Below are positions 1 to 7,960 of a stretch of 64,000 nucleotides of DNA, in pieces; position 1 is the stretch's first letter; each line of letters opens with the position of its first letter. The DNA comes from Clostridia bacterium. Lineage in GTDB: Bacteria > Bacillota > Clostridia > Christensenellales > Aristaeellaceae. Below the pieces are notes generated by a model, which ran no database searches, was not told the origin of the DNA, and saw only the letters and a program-made list of their open reading frames with translations. The stretch covers positions 62,001 to 126,000 of the forward strand of contig JAFWQU010000003.1 of the NCBI GenBank assembly GCA_017508975.1. The letters are read 5' to 3'. The position numbers were made by a program, and so were the translations under genes.

Positions 1-42
1 AGATCCCTCCACCGGAAAAATCGGACGGATGGGGGAAGCGCC

Positions 43-519
43 ATGACAAAAGAAGAAATCATGAATCTGGTGAACCGCTCTCTGTTTGCGACCGTCGGCT
101 ATGTCGATGAGATGGACCGGCCGAATGTCCGCCGGGTGTTTTGCGTATGGCACAGGGGCCTGGGCAGACATCTGATCTCGACCAATACAAGCTCAGCCCA
201 TGTGCAGAGCCTGCTGAAGAACGGGAACGCCTGCCTGTATTTCTCGGACGACGCGGCCTTCGAAGGTCTTTGCCTATTCGGAAAAGCCGTGGTGCATTTT
301 GAGAGAGCGTACAAGGAGCTCCTCTGGAACGAGGGCGATGAGCGGTATTATCCGAAGGGCGTCGAGGACGAGGACTACTGCATCCTGGAGTTTATTGCCG
401 AAAACGGGCGGTATTACCGCTTCGACGGAAAGGGCGACCTGTCAGCCCCCGAGATCGCGGCATTTGACGCAGGCAGAGAATTCGAGAACGGATACAATGC
501 CGTCAATGCGCAGAGCTGA
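43..519 (+). CDS. pyridoxamine 5'-phosphate oxidase family protein (FMN split barrel)
   Basis: A 158-residue protein of the pyridoxamine phosphate oxidase-like split-barrel superfamily. The N-terminal part has the usual order for this fold: a short helix, the strand FATVGYVDEMDRPNVRRVF, and the LISTNTSSAHVQSLLKNG segment, where small FMN- or F420-binding family members contact the cofactor. The size fits the general-stress-protein-26-like branch. The start is preceded by GGGGGAAG. No partner gene is visible because the window begins 42 bases upstream. An R1 repeat unit begins directly after the stop. The substrate cannot be assigned, and haem or flavin reductase-like roles are also possible. 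Confidence 0.72.
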   Translation: MTKEEIMNLVNRSLFATVGYVDEMDRPNVRRVFCVWHRGLGRHLISTNTSSAHVQSLLKNGNACLYFSDDAAFEGLCLFGKAVVHFERAYKELLWNEGDERYYPKGVEDEDYCILEFIAENGRYYRFDGKGDLSAPEIAAFDAGREFENGYNAVNAQS

Positions 520-526
520 TCCGGGT

Positions 527-674
527 CTGTCTCAAAGGCTGATTGCCAGCAGCGGGATTTCGCGGCCTGCGGGCCGCGACCAGGTCCGCAGCCGGACTGG
601 CGGCTTTCCGATCGCCCTGGACCTTCGGGCACATGCTGTTGCTGGATTTGTGATTCTTACTTGAGATTAGTATA
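527..674 (-). repeat. R1 repeat, MITE-like unit (long core)
   Basis: R1 core at 556-628 in reverse orientation, with both hairpins: GCGGCC/GGCCGC and the GATCGGAAA-loop hairpin. It carries the longer insert GCCAGTCCGGCTGCGGACC. The flanks carry imperfect terminal inverted repeats: TCTCAAAGG on the left, and on the right TTACTTGAGATTAGTAT, the complement of the ATACTAATCTCAAG end seen in other copies. The unit starts within about 10 bases of the preceding stop codon. Confidence 0.75.
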
Positions 675-731
675 ACTCCCCACATTGTCAAGCGGAAATC
701 GTTGATTTCCAAAGGCTTCCGATATTCTTTA

Positions 732-1652
732 CTATTGCCCGAGTTGTTTTACAAATTCATTTTTGACATAGCCATGCCACCGATTCCATTCTATCTCTGT
801 CCAACCATTTTCAGAACTGTATACATCCACCTCTGTTCCGATACCCAGTTCAAGGATCTTTCTTGCCTTTGTAGTTGGCCTGAAACGGACATTGATCACA
901 GCATTCCCGCTGGTTTTCCCATTCTTGGTCAGAACTGCTGTTCCTGACGGTTCTGTTGATTCCGGATAAACCAATCCCGAATCCTGGATATATCCCCAGC
1001 CTGACGCTTCATATCCTCCCTTTGTGGCATTGTATCGGAACCAAGCCCAGCCATCCACCACATCATCAACAACAATAACCATACCAGTCTGTTCTTTTCC
1101 CAGCGTATAAGAACCTTCGCCTAATCCACTTCGCGAAACCAGTCCTCCTGTGTCTTCCGCTGCGACGATAGCTTTCCGGCTGTCCCAGAAGCGGATCCAT
1201 TCAACCAGCATGAAACTTTCCTGTCCGGTCAATTCTTCTTTCTTGGTAAGAGTTCCGTCAGAGAGAAGGTACCACGTTTCATTCTGATCGCTTACCGCGA
1301 CACACACGACATTGTCGTCAGCCTGCCGATACATTCTGCGAATCATTCCAATCGGATCCTTTCGGTCGCCGATCAACAGCATCTCCTGATTATCAATATC
1401 AATCAGCGCATAAGCTGGTTCTGATTGCGGATTATCGACATAATCCCGCCACTCATATGAAAAAAAGGAATCTTTGAAATTACTGTCATAATGCGGATCA
1501 TGAATTGCCGCACGAAACTCGTCAATGACAGAAATAAATACCGATGCGCTGTCTGCAGAACTGATTTCGCTTTCCGCGTAGCCAAGTGACAAAACAGTAA
1601 AAACCAGCAGGCAGCTAATGCTCATCCAAAGAAAGACTATCGCTTTTTTCAT
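732..1652 (-). CDS. secreted SH3-domain protein
   Basis: A 306-residue exported protein. The start at 1652 is chosen because AAAGGAGG lies 9 bases upstream and the protein then begins with a signal peptide (MKKAIVFLWMSISCLL, hydrophobic to about residue 25, cut near GYAES). Residues 40-170 have no recognised fold. Residues 190-235 (MVIVVDDVVDGWAWFRY) and the C-terminal about 65 residues (VINVRFRPTTKARKILELG ... WHGYVKNEF) look like bacterial SH3 domains, which usually bind cell-wall peptides. The gene is visibly more AT-rich than the genes from 4.5 kb onward, so it may have been acquired. The longer frame to 1697 has no ribosome binding site. Confidence 0.7.
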   Translation of the reverse strand: MKKAIVFLWMSISCLLVFTVLSLGYAESEISSADSASVFISVIDEFRAAIHDPHYDSNFKDSFFSYEWRDYVDNPQSEPAYALIDIDNQEMLLIGDRKDPIGMIRRMYRQADDNVVCVAVSDQNETWYLLSDGTLTKKEELTGQESFMLVEWIRFWDSRKAIVAAEDTGGLVSRSGLGEGSYTLGKEQTGMVIVVDDVVDGWAWFRYNATKGGYEASGWGYIQDSGLVYPESTEPSGTAVLTKNGKTSGNAVINVRFRPTTKARKILELGIGTEVDVYSSENGWTEIEWNRWHGYVKNEFVKQLGQ

Positions 1653-1783
1653 GGTCAGCAACCTCCTTTGAAAAGAAACGATTCGTACCGTAATCACCGT
1701 CCCAGATGGAACGAAAAATCAAAAAATAAGCTTCCGAGATTTCTTTCTATCTGACACCTCGACAAACTGGAATTGTTCGGATT

Positions 1784-2278
1784 TCACAGCTTGTATACTG
1801 CGGGTATTTCCTGATCCTCTTTCCAGAGTTCTTTCTTTTCTTCAAACCCAAACGACAGATACAGCTTTCTCGCTACCTCATTGTCCGGCTCATAAGACAG
1901 CCAGCAGTATTCAGATCTCCCGCTCGGAGAAGTCTTTATAAAGTCTATGGCAAGCTTTAACGCTTCTTTCCCGTATCCATTGCCCTGATATCTATTATCA
2001 ATCATAAAACGCCAAATGTAATAGTAGCCCCTTGGCAGATCGTAATACTCCTTTGCCCAAGGAACGTCGTAGCCGATCATCAGAAAGCCGACGGGCTTTT
2101 CCCCAAGATAGATACCAAACGTGTATACGGGGAATTTCTTTTCTGTCAGAGCAAAATAGGCGTCGATCATACTGTCGCGGTTCGGGGCGACAAATCCCTT
2201 CTGCTCTTTTGAGACTTTAAGCTTCAGCACGTCGTCAACCGTGTCCCACGTAAGCTTTTCAAGGTGTATGTTATTCAT
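1784..2278 (-). CDS. GNAT family N-acetyltransferase (BltD/spermidine acetyltransferase-like)
   Basis: A 164-residue acetyltransferase. The start at 2278 is preceded by GGAAAGGAAA; the open frame runs 20 codons further upstream but without a ribosome binding site. The acetyl-CoA loop is seen as the V/I-D-x-R-YQGNGYGKEAL motif at about residues 102-115, followed by the typical C-terminal NEVARKLYLSFGFEEKKE segment. The IHLEKLTWDTVDDVLKLKV beginning and the EQKGFVAPN segment resemble BltD/PaiA-like polyamine acetyltransferases, but the acceptor is inferred only from this general likeness. Like the SH3 gene downstream, it is AT-rich relative to most of the window. Confidence 0.8.
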   Translation of the reverse strand: MNNIHLEKLTWDTVDDVLKLKVSKEQKGFVAPNRDSMIDAYFALTEKKFPVYTFGIYLGEKPVGFLMIGYDVPWAKEYYDLPRGYYYIWRFMIDNRYQGNGYGKEALKLAIDFIKTSPSGRSEYCWLSYEPDNEVARKLYLSFGFEEKKELWKEDQEIPAVYKL

Positions 2279-2446
2279 GATTATTTCCTTTCCGTTCTCG
2301 TCATTAATACCAAAGTCCCGATTTGTCGATGTCCACATAACTCAAAAGATAAAAGTTGATGGCCGAAGCCACTTCCAGCACAAATGATACCATGAAAGCC
2401 AGGAAAGCGAAACCATGCTGACCGGCAAAAAAGCTGTACAGCAACA

Positions 2447-2482
2447 AGCCGTGACATCACAGGGATGAGCACGGCTTTTTTT
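2447..2482 (+). terminator. hairpin with T-run between two minus-strand genes
   Basis: AAGCCGTG pairs with CACGGCTT and is followed on the plus strand by a run of T. No plus-strand gene ends nearby, so its role is unclear; on the minus strand the T-run is missing. Confidence 0.3.
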
Positions 2483-2490
2483 GCACAGGC

Positions 2491-2931
2491 TCAGCGGATC
2501 AGCCCGCCGTGAAAATAGCATTCATAGATCAGACGGCCCCGGCAGGTGATTGTCTCATAGCCCTGAAACCAGTCGAAGCTTCCGGCGGTTTCGCAGCGAT
2601 AGGCGTAATCCCCGCGGGCATAGGCATCCGGCCCCCGGAAGGGCTTCTCGCGCGGAACCCGGAGCAGCGCCTCCTTCAGAAAATCTCCGCTGAAGGGCTG
2701 TCCCAGGACGCGCCCGGCGTAGTTCATGCTCCAGAACGGGTTTTCCGCGATCCAGAGCGCCTCCTCCCCCGCGAACCGCTCGCCGCCGAGGTAGGTGTCG
2801 AGGTAGAGCAGCTCTCCTTCCCGGTAGGCCAGGTCGTGGGACTGGATCCGGCTGGAGGCGGTCTCCGCGCCCTTTCCCGCGTAGGTGGCCTGCTTGGCCC
2901 GAATCAGGAATGAGATGATTCTTTCGTCCAT
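2491..2931 (-). CDS. DUF5680 domain protein
   Basis: A 146-residue protein that matches the DUF5680 pattern over its whole length: FLIRAKQATYAGKGAE near the start, SHDLAYREGELLYLDTYLGG in the middle, then the FAGEEALWIAENPFWSMNYAG and YECYFHGGLIR blocks. The domain is found alone or at the C-terminus of XRE-type regulators in Bacillota. Its biochemical role is not established. GGAGG lies just upstream of the start. The gene is alone on its strand, separated from the next minus-strand gene by about 210 bases. Confidence 0.75.
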   Translation of the reverse strand: MDERIISFLIRAKQATYAGKGAETASSRIQSHDLAYREGELLYLDTYLGGERFAGEEALWIAENPFWSMNYAGRVLGQPFSGDFLKEALLRVPREKPFRGPDAYARGDYAYRCETAGSFDWFQGYETITCRGRLIYECYFHGGLIR

Positions 2932-3008
2932 GGGAATGGCCTCCGTAATTATAGAATCGTTGATGAGCTTTGACAGTTCCTTGCTGGAATATGGGTTTTA
3001 TATGGAGA

Positions 3009-3420
3009 GATTTCGCGCCTGCGGGCGCGACCAGGTCCGCAGCCGGACTGGCGGCTTTCCGATCGCCCTGGACCTTCGGCAGCATCCTCTTTTGGAGGCT
3101 TTTGGAAATTCAGCGCAGGAGAACCCTCCCCCCAACCCCTCCCTACCGAGGGAGGGGTGGCACCGTCCTGCTGTCCGGGTTTACAGACAGTATCCGGATT
3201 TTTCAAGAGAAACAAATCACGATCTGCTCTTCAACCGCAAGGTCTCCAATTCCAGCTGGAACCGCTCAAGCTGCCCGTGCGCCTTCTCCCCTCCCTCGGT
3301 AGGGAGGGGTCGGGGGAGGGTTCTCACGCCGAAATGCCAGAACTCTCCAAAAGAGTGCATCCCCGAAGAGTCCAGAGGCGATCGGAAAGCCTCTGGCCGC
3401 GCCCGTAGGCGCGGAACCTC
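3009..3420. repeat. composite repeat: inverted R1 cores bounding an R2 module
   Basis: R1 core reversed at 3009-3079 and R1 core forward at 3363-3420 act as long terminal inverted repeats. Between them lies a roughly 230 bp R2 module edged by two copies of the CCCTCCCTACCGAGGGAGGG palindrome (near 3140 and 3295). The same composite occurs in the opposite orientation at 7961-8351. Most of the 610-base gap between genes is this element; no convincing coding sequence is seen in it. Confidence 0.8.
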
Positions 3421-3468
3421 TCTGTCGCCCCAGCTTGCTGGGGAGATGTCGCGAAGCGACAGAGGGGC
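3421..3468 (+). repeat. R3 repeat (CCCCAGCTTGCTGGGG module)
   Basis: Two adjacent hairpins, CCCCAGC/GCTGGGG and TGTCGC/GCGACA, enclosed by CTCTGTC/GACAGAGG. One of eight copies in the window. Confidence 0.75.
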
Positions 3469-3471
3469 TGT

Positions 3472-3545
3472 CTCGAATTCGGAATTATGAATTCGGAATG
3501 CGGAATCAAAGCCGTATACTCTCTCAATTCCGCATTCCGAATTAT
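3472..3545 (+). repeat. R4 palindromic repeat (ATTCCGAAT ends)
   Basis: An AT-richer inverted repeat with arms AATTCGGAATGCGGAAT and ATTCCGCATTCCGAATT around a short loop. Related copies lie at 14163-14236 and 25332-25401. Its end overlaps the stop codon of the Rrf2 gene. Confidence 0.7.
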
Positions 3546-3949
3546 CTCCGCTTTTCCACCAGATCACTCAGCCGAACGCCGCTGAAGTAGTCGCGGGTCA
3601 GGCGGTCGTAGCCGGTCCACAGGGGGAGCGTCTTGCAGCCTGCCACGCGCGGGCAGGGGGCTGCGCCGTCCGCCAGGCACGCGACCGGGGAGAGAGTGCC
3701 CTCCATCTGTATCAGGATCTCGTAGACCGTGTATGCCTCGGGCGGACGGCAGAGCCTGTAGCCGCCGCCTTTTCCGCTGGCTCCCGTGACCAGCCCGCCA
3801 GCGACCAGGTCCCGGGCGATGATCTCCAGGTACTTCTTGGAGATCTCCTGCCGCGCGGAGATGTCCTTCAGGGGGACGTAGCGCCCCTGTTCCTGCTCCG
3901 CCAGGTCGATCATGAACCGCAGCGCATAGCGCCCTTTGGTGGAAATCAT
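3542..3949 (-). CDS. Rrf2 family transcriptional regulator
   Basis: A 135-residue regulator of the Rrf2 family. The winged helix is seen in the N-terminal half: MISTKGRYALRFMIDLAE, LKDISARQEISKKYLEII as recognition helix, and the wing VTGASGKGGGYRLCRPP. Three cysteines, C91, C99 and C105, lie where IscR and NsrR bind a 2Fe-2S cluster, so a cluster is possible. The gene is divergent from metY. In Bacillota the Rrf2 protein CymR represses cysteine and methionine sulfur genes, so control of metY is a reasonable inference. AAGGGGGGC precedes the start and a TTGATT/TATAAT promoter lies upstream. Confidence 0.85.
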   Translation of the reverse strand: MISTKGRYALRFMIDLAEQEQGRYVPLKDISARQEISKKYLEIIARDLVAGGLVTGASGKGGGYRLCRPPEAYTVYEILIQMEGTLSPVACLADGAAPCPRVAGCKTLPLWTGYDRLTRDYFSGVRLSDLVEKRR

Positions 3950-3977
3950 CCGCAGCCCCCCTTTCTTGCTATTGCCT

Positions 3978-4007
3978 ATTATACCGCGGGGTGGATCGGT
4001 GAATCAA
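3978..4007 (-). promoter_or_regulatory. promoter of the Rrf2 gene
   Basis: On the minus strand TTGATT (4007-4002) is followed after 18 bases by TATAAT (3983-3978), about 30 bases before the start codon. Confidence 0.65.
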
Positions 4008-4038
4008 GAAAGAAAACAGCCGAAATACAATTTACCTA

Positions 4039-4067
4039 TTGACATAGTATGCAAATGGTATTATGCT
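4039..4067 (+). promoter_or_regulatory. promoter of the metY leader
   Basis: TTGACA (4039-4044), 17-base spacer, TATGCT (4062-4067). It lies between the divergent Rrf2 and metY genes and reads into the leader peptide and attenuator. Confidence 0.7.
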
Positions 4068-4101
4068 GCAGACAAATCTTCCGAGAAGGAGGTGCGTGGG
4101 A

Positions 4102-4224
4102 ATGCTGCGGTACGGGGCTTGCCATCAGCGGGGAATCATGTGCTGTCGAATGCTTAACTCCCGGGCAAGGCTCGTGGCGGGTGCATCCGGCGGTTTGAGC
4201 ATGCACCTTTGGAGGAGAGGGTGA
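4102..4224 (+). CDS. 40-residue Cys-containing leader peptide of metY
   Basis: A short reading frame with an ideal ribosome binding site (AAGGAGGT at 4086-4093, 8 bases from the ATG). The peptide begins MLRYGACHQRGIMCCRML and ends LWRRG. Cys7 and the adjacent Cys14-Cys15 pair (codons TGC TGT at 4141-4146) precede, by 13 bases, a segment that can pair with the 5' arm of a downstream terminator. This is the layout of a transcription attenuator that senses charged tRNA-Cys, upstream of a sulfur-assimilation gene. Function is inferred from sequence layout only; the peptide itself need have no activity. Confidence 0.7.
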   Translation: MLRYGACHQRGIMCCRMLNSRARLVAGASGGLSMHLWRRG

Positions 4225-4288
4225 CGCTGCAGTCCCCCTATCTGACTGCCATTTGCCCGGGAGCTTGTGAGCAAGGTTCCCGGTTTTT
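4160..4288 (+). promoter_or_regulatory. attenuator: mutually exclusive antiterminator and terminator
   Basis: CCCGGGCAA (4160-4168, inside the leader frame) can pair perfectly with TTGCCCGGG (4253-4261). The latter overlaps the 5' arm of a terminator, CCGGGAGCTTG (4257-4267) with CAAGGTTCCCGG (4272-4283), followed by TTTTT. An inner hairpin GGTGCAT/ATGCACC supports the antiterminator fold. A ribosome stalled at Cys14-15 would leave 4160-4168 free and allow read-through into metY. No SAM-I, T-box or cobalamin consensus was recognised. Confidence 0.65.
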
Positions 4289-4335
4289 GTTAGGAAAAAG
4301 AGTGTTCACGCCTGCGGACAATGCGAGTCACAAGT

Positions 4336-4470
4336 AATACCAATCTCAAGAAAGAATACAGATTCAGTAACAGTATGCACCCGAAGGTCCAGGGCGATCG
4401 GAAAGCCCTGGTCGCGCCCGCAGGCGCGAAATCTCTCTGAGGACGATCAGCATTCTAAACTGAGACAGAA
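4336..4470 (+). repeat. R1 repeat, MITE-like unit (short core)
   Basis: R1 core at 4381-4433 with flanks ACCAATCTCAAG on the left and CTGAGACAGAATAA on the right, forming imperfect terminal inverted repeats. It lies between the attenuator terminator and the metY ribosome binding site, so it is part of the predicted metY transcript. Confidence 0.7.
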
Positions 4471-4516
4471 TAAATCAGTATTATTATGAGAACAGCATAA
4501 AAAGGAGATTGTGAAT

Positions 4517-5803
4517 ATGAGCAGCTACAAATTCGAAACCCTGCAGCTTCACGTGGGTCAGGAACAGGCCGATCCGGCGACCGACGCGCGGGCGGTCCCG
4601 ATCTATCAGACAACGTCCTATGTCTTCCGCAACAGCCAGCATGCCGCGGACCGCTTCGGCCTGGCAGACGCGGGCAATATCTACGGCCGGCTGACCAACT
4701 CCACCCAGGAGGTGCTGGAGAAGCGCCTGGCCGCGCTGGAGGGCGGCAGCGCGGCACTGGCGGTGGCCTCCGGCGCCGCGGCGATTACCTACACCATTGA
4801 AGCCCTGGCGGCGAACGGCGGACATATCGTCGCCCAGAAGACCATCTACGGCGGCAGCTTCAACCTGCTGGGCCATACCCTGCCGCAGTACGGCGTCACC
4901 ACCACCTTCGTCGACGCCCACAATCTCGCGGAAGTCGAGGGCGCGATTCAGGACAACACCCGGGCGATCTACCTGGAGACCCTCGGGAACCCCAACAGCG
5001 ACATCCCCGATATCGACGCCATCGCGGAGATCGCCCACCGCCACGGCCTGCCCTTGGTGATCGACAACACCTTCGGAACACCCTACCTGATCCGCCCCAT
5101 CGAGCACGGCGCGGACATCGTTGTCCACTCGGCTACCAAGTTCATCGGCGGCCACGGCACCACCCTGGGCGGCATCATCGTCGAGAGCGGGAAGTTCAAC
5201 TGGAAGGCCAGCGGGAAATACCCGAATATCGCGGACCCCAACCCGAGCTATCACGGCGTCTCCTTCTACGACGCGGTGGGCCCGGCGGCCTTCGTCACCT
5301 ATATCCGTGCGATCCTGCTGCGGGACACCGGCGCGGCGATCTCGCCCTTCAACGCGTTCCTGCTGCTGCAGGGCGTGGAGACCCTGTCCCTCCGGCTGGA
5401 GCGGCACGCCGAGAACACAAAACGGGTGGTGGAGTTCCTCCAAAACCACCCGCTGGTCGAAAAGGTCAACCATCCCTCTCTGCCCGATCACCCAGACCAC
5501 GCCCTGTACGAGCGCTATTTCCCGAACGGCGGCGCGTCCATTTTCACTTTCGAGGTCAAGGGCGGGCAGCGGGAGGCCTGGGCGTTCATCGACCACCTGA
5601 AGATCTTCTCGCTGCTGGCCAATGTGGCGGACGTGAAGAGCCTGGTGATCCACCCGGCCTCCACCACCCACTCCCAGCTCTCGGAGGAGGAGCTGCTGGA
5701 CCAGGGCATCCGGCCCAACACCATCCGCCTGTCCATCGGCACGGAGCATATCGACGACATTCTGGCCGACCTGGAGGAGGGCTTCGCGGCGATCAGGGCG
5801 TAA
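4517..5803 (+). CDS. metY: O-acetylhomoserine aminocarboxypropyltransferase (O-acetylhomoserine sulfhydrylase)
   Basis: A 428-residue pyridoxal-phosphate enzyme of the Cys/Met metabolism family that makes homocysteine from O-acetylhomoserine and sulfide. The length and the opening [19 protein letters not shown] are typical of MetY rather than of the shorter MetB/MetC. Other blocks are [33 protein letters not shown], and [15 protein letters not shown] with the cofactor lysine at about K208. The start is placed at the ATG at 4517, 10 bases after AAAGGAG; a GTG at 4511 is in frame but too close. Expression is probably set by the leader-peptide attenuator upstream. The 3' end overlaps the convergent GNAT gene by 11 bases with no terminator between them. 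Confidence 0.93.
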   Translation: MSSYKFETLQLHVGQEQADPATDARAVPIYQTTSYVFRNSQHAADRFGLADAGNIYGRLTNSTQEVLEKRLAALEGGSAALAVASGAAAITYTIEALAANGGHIVAQKTIYGGSFNLLGHTLPQYGVTTTFVDAHNLAEVEGAIQDNTRAIYLETLGNPNSDIPDIDAIAEIAHRHGLPLVIDNTFGTPYLIRPIEHGADIVVHSATKFIGGHGTTLGGIIVESGKFNWKASGKYPNIADPNPSYHGVSFYDAVGPAAFVTYIRAILLRDTGAAISPFNAFLLLQGVETLSLRLERHAENTKRVVEFLQNHPLVEKVNHPSLPDHPDHALYERYFPNGGASIFTFEVKGGQREAWAFIDHLKIFSLLANVADVKSLVIHPASTTHSQLSEEELLDQGIRPNTIRLSIGTEHIDDILADLEEGFAAIRA

Positions 5804-6293
5804 CCCGCGCGGGACGCCGATACGTCATCCGGATTTCTGCGGCTTCGAGCCTCGGATTGAGCTTCTCGGCTCCGTCCGGCTCGAAGCCGCATTTTTGGTA
5901 GAAGCGGATTGCCCGCCGGTTCTCCTTCAGCGTCCAAAGGCAGATCTCCCGGCTGTCCTTCAGCTGTTCCAGCGCCGCCTCCAGCAGCCTGCGGCCGATG
6001 CCACGGCCCTGGTATTTCAGCAGCACGTACAGCGCGAAAACCTCGCCGGTCTCCGGGGGCTCCCCGTCCCGGTGGCCGTAACTGACAAAGCCGACGACCC
6101 GGCTCCGGTCCTTTGCGACGAGCAGCGGGTCCGGCGAGGTGTAGGCCACCTTCTCGAATTTCTGCAGGGTGAGCTCATTCAGATAACTCTGCCGGATCAT
6201 CCCCGGGTAAGTTTGATGCCAGGCCGCCCAGGCCACAAAAGCCTTCCCCCGGATTTCCGGCTCCGTCTCCGCCCGCTTGATGAGGATCTCCAT
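5793..6293 (-). CDS. GNAT family N-acetyltransferase
   Basis: A 166-residue acetyltransferase. The conserved core is FALYVLLKYQGRGIGRRLLEAAL at about residues 86-108 (acetyl-CoA loop Q-G-R-G-I-G) and NRRAIRFYQKCGFEPDGAEK near the C-terminus. The N-terminal YPGMIRQSYLNELTLQKFEK part resembles RimI-like small-molecule acetyltransferases. Acceptor unknown. It runs convergent to metY and ends inside it. The esterase gene upstream ends 24 bases before its start on the same strand, so the two may share a transcript. Confidence 0.85.
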   Translation of the reverse strand: MEILIKRAETEPEIRGKAFVAWAAWHQTYPGMIRQSYLNELTLQKFEKVAYTSPDPLLVAKDRSRVVGFVSYGHRDGEPPETGEVFALYVLLKYQGRGIGRRLLEAALEQLKDSREICLWTLKENRRAIRFYQKCGFEPDGAEKLNPRLEAAEIRMTYRRPARVTP

Positions 6294-6317
6294 TGTGGAC
6301 CGCCTTTCCGGAGGCTC

Positions 6318-7916
6318 TCACCTCGTAAACTGACTCATGAACCGCCAGGCGTGCTCGCAGGTATGTTCGCGGCACTCGTGGCCCTGGCCGCTGACGCTGG
6401 CGAAGGCGGTGCGGACGACGCCGTCGCGGCTCTCGAAGAGCTGGACGGTGAGCACGCTGCCCCGGGAGGGGTCGTCATAGCGCTCGGTCCGGTCGCCATC
6501 CAGGCCCCAGATGGGATTCTCCCAGCGTTCCCTGTCCTCAAAGCGGACGTCATAGGACCTGCGGATTTGGTTGACCTCGAAGACGTAGCGCATCCGGTCC
6601 CAGCATTTCTCAGCCTGGAAGGGCAGCTCCGGCAGGGGCGTGATTTCGCCGCCGGCGTAGAACAGCGGCACCGGCACGGTGCGGTTGACCGCGGCGGGCG
6701 CGGGCTGGCCGTAGACGTTCAGGCCGACCTCGAAGGTGGCGTCCATGGGTGCGAGGGCTGCGAACACCTCCGGGTACTCCTGCATCAGATCCCAGGACTT
6801 GCAGCCGCCCATGGAGAAGCCGCTGGCATAGATCCGGCTCCCGTCGATGGGGTAGCGCTCCCGGAGCCGGGCGATCAGCTCGACGGCCTCCGTGGCGGTG
6901 CTGTTGAGATGGTTCTCGACCGCGACCAGCAGGAAGCCGTGCCGCATCGCGACCCGCCACCAGCCGGAGACGTGCGCGATGTGCAGCGCCGAGTCCCCGC
7001 CGCCGTGGAAGGCCAGCACCAGCGGCACCGGGCCCTGCTCAAACAAATCCTTCCAATAATAAGCGATATAGCCGATGCGGTGCTCCTCCGTGCCCGCGTC
7101 GTCCCCGCGGTTGTCCGGGGAGGTTTTCACCGTCGCGCAGCCGGGCTCCTCGACCATGCCGCAGCCCGCCATGTCGGGCTCCTCCTCCAGATGGCCGCAC
7201 CAGCGCTTCCAGCGGCCGAGGAGGGCGTGATAGTCCTCCCGGCAGGCGTTCTCCGCGCTGACCCGGAAGAGGTCGCAGCGCGCCTGCAGCGCGGCGTTGA
7301 CGGCGTCGGAATTGTTCACGGAGACGATCGGAATGTCCCGCCGCTCCGGCTCAGGGACGACGGACAGCCGCTCCAGCGTCGCTCCCAGGGGCGTGATCTC
7401 CCCCGGACCCCACAGATAAAGCCCCTCGATCGTCTTCAGTAGGCAGCGGGCGATGTAGTCGGCGGACTTCCCGGCGCCGTAGAGGCACACCCGGAAGATT
7501 GCGCCGCGGATAAAGCACTCGCCCCACTCGTGGGTGAAGCGGTTCCGGCTGAGAATCACGCCGTCGCGGTAATACTGCTGGATGCGGGACTCTGCGATGA
7601 GGTCGATGTAGAGCTGCTCGTCCGCGGCGTCCCATCCGCCCTCGCCGGCAGGGGATACGAAAACCACGCTGGTGGAGTACTCCCCGGCGAGGGCCAGGAG
7701 CCCGCGCTTCTCCGCGTAGTCCAGGGCCTCCTCGGGCGAGAGCTCCGTTTCCTCCAGCACCAGCAGATACGGCGCCTGAAAGCCGAAGTTGACGATGTCC
7801 GCCAGCGGCGCGGGGGTCGGGACCAGCGTCTTGACCCGGAAGCGGTCGAACGCGTGGGACCAGAAGCGGACACCCCTGCGGAGTTCGGTGACGGCTGGCA
7901 TTTGCGGCATACCCAT
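6318..7916 (-). CDS. alpha/beta hydrolase, PHB depolymerase/esterase-like, two-part
   Basis: A 532-residue protein without a signal peptide. The C-terminal half (about 280-532) is a clear esterase of the polyhydroxybutyrate-depolymerase/feruloyl-esterase-like group: LVLAFHGGGDSA (oxyanion loop, 300-310), nucleophile elbow ASGFSMGG with Ser368, and a late SGQGHECREH with His513 as the likely catalytic histidine. The N-terminal half (VNFGFQAPYLLVLEETELS and VVFVSPAGEGGWDAA) looks like a second alpha/beta hydrolase-type sheet with no visible nucleophile elbow. GGAGG precedes the start by 8 bases. It lies next to the GH51 gene, so action on plant-wall esters is plausible but unproven. Confidence 0.75.
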   Translation of the reverse strand: MGMPQMPAVTELRRGVRFWSHAFDRFRVKTLVPTPAPLADIVNFGFQAPYLLVLEETELSPEEALDYAEKRGLLALAGEYSTSVVFVSPAGEGGWDAADEQLYIDLIAESRIQQYYRDGVILSRNRFTHEWGECFIRGAIFRVCLYGAGKSADYIARCLLKTIEGLYLWGPGEITPLGATLERLSVVPEPERRDIPIVSVNNSDAVNAALQARCDLFRVSAENACREDYHALLGRWKRWCGHLEEEPDMAGCGMVEEPGCATVKTSPDNRGDDAGTEEHRIGYIAYYWKDLFEQGPVPLVLAFHGGGDSALHIAHVSGWWRVAMRHGFLLVAVENHLNSTATEAVELIARLRERYPIDGSRIYASGFSMGGCKSWDLMQEYPEVFAALAPMDATFEVGLNVYGQPAPAAVNRTVPVPLFYAGGEITPLPELPFQAEKCWDRMRYVFEVNQIRRSYDVRFEDRERWENPIWGLDGDRTERYDDPSRGSVLTVQLFESRDGVVRTAFASVSGQGHECREHTCEHAWRFMSQFTR

Positions 7917-7960
7917 ACGGAAGACCTCCTGTTTTATGGTTTTGATATATGTTTAGGAAG

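Noticed and set aside
3009-3567. Several 60-200 codon frames in the repeat composites (also at 7961-8351, 14163-14707, 25332-25809, 46796-47192)
   Set aside because: Their peptides (for example RSRTGGFPIALDL or SPQLAGEM) are translations of the R1, R2 and R3 hairpins, recur in several frames and have no suitable starts.
3936-4157. 73-codon plus-strand frame between the Rrf2 gene and metY
   Set aside because: It has no ribosome binding site and crosses both divergent promoters; the leader peptide in another frame has an ideal one.
4085-4290. SAM-I, T-box, cobalamin or 6S-type RNA before metY
   Set aside because: The conserved cores of these RNAs could not be found, while a leader peptide with attenuator pairing explains the structure.
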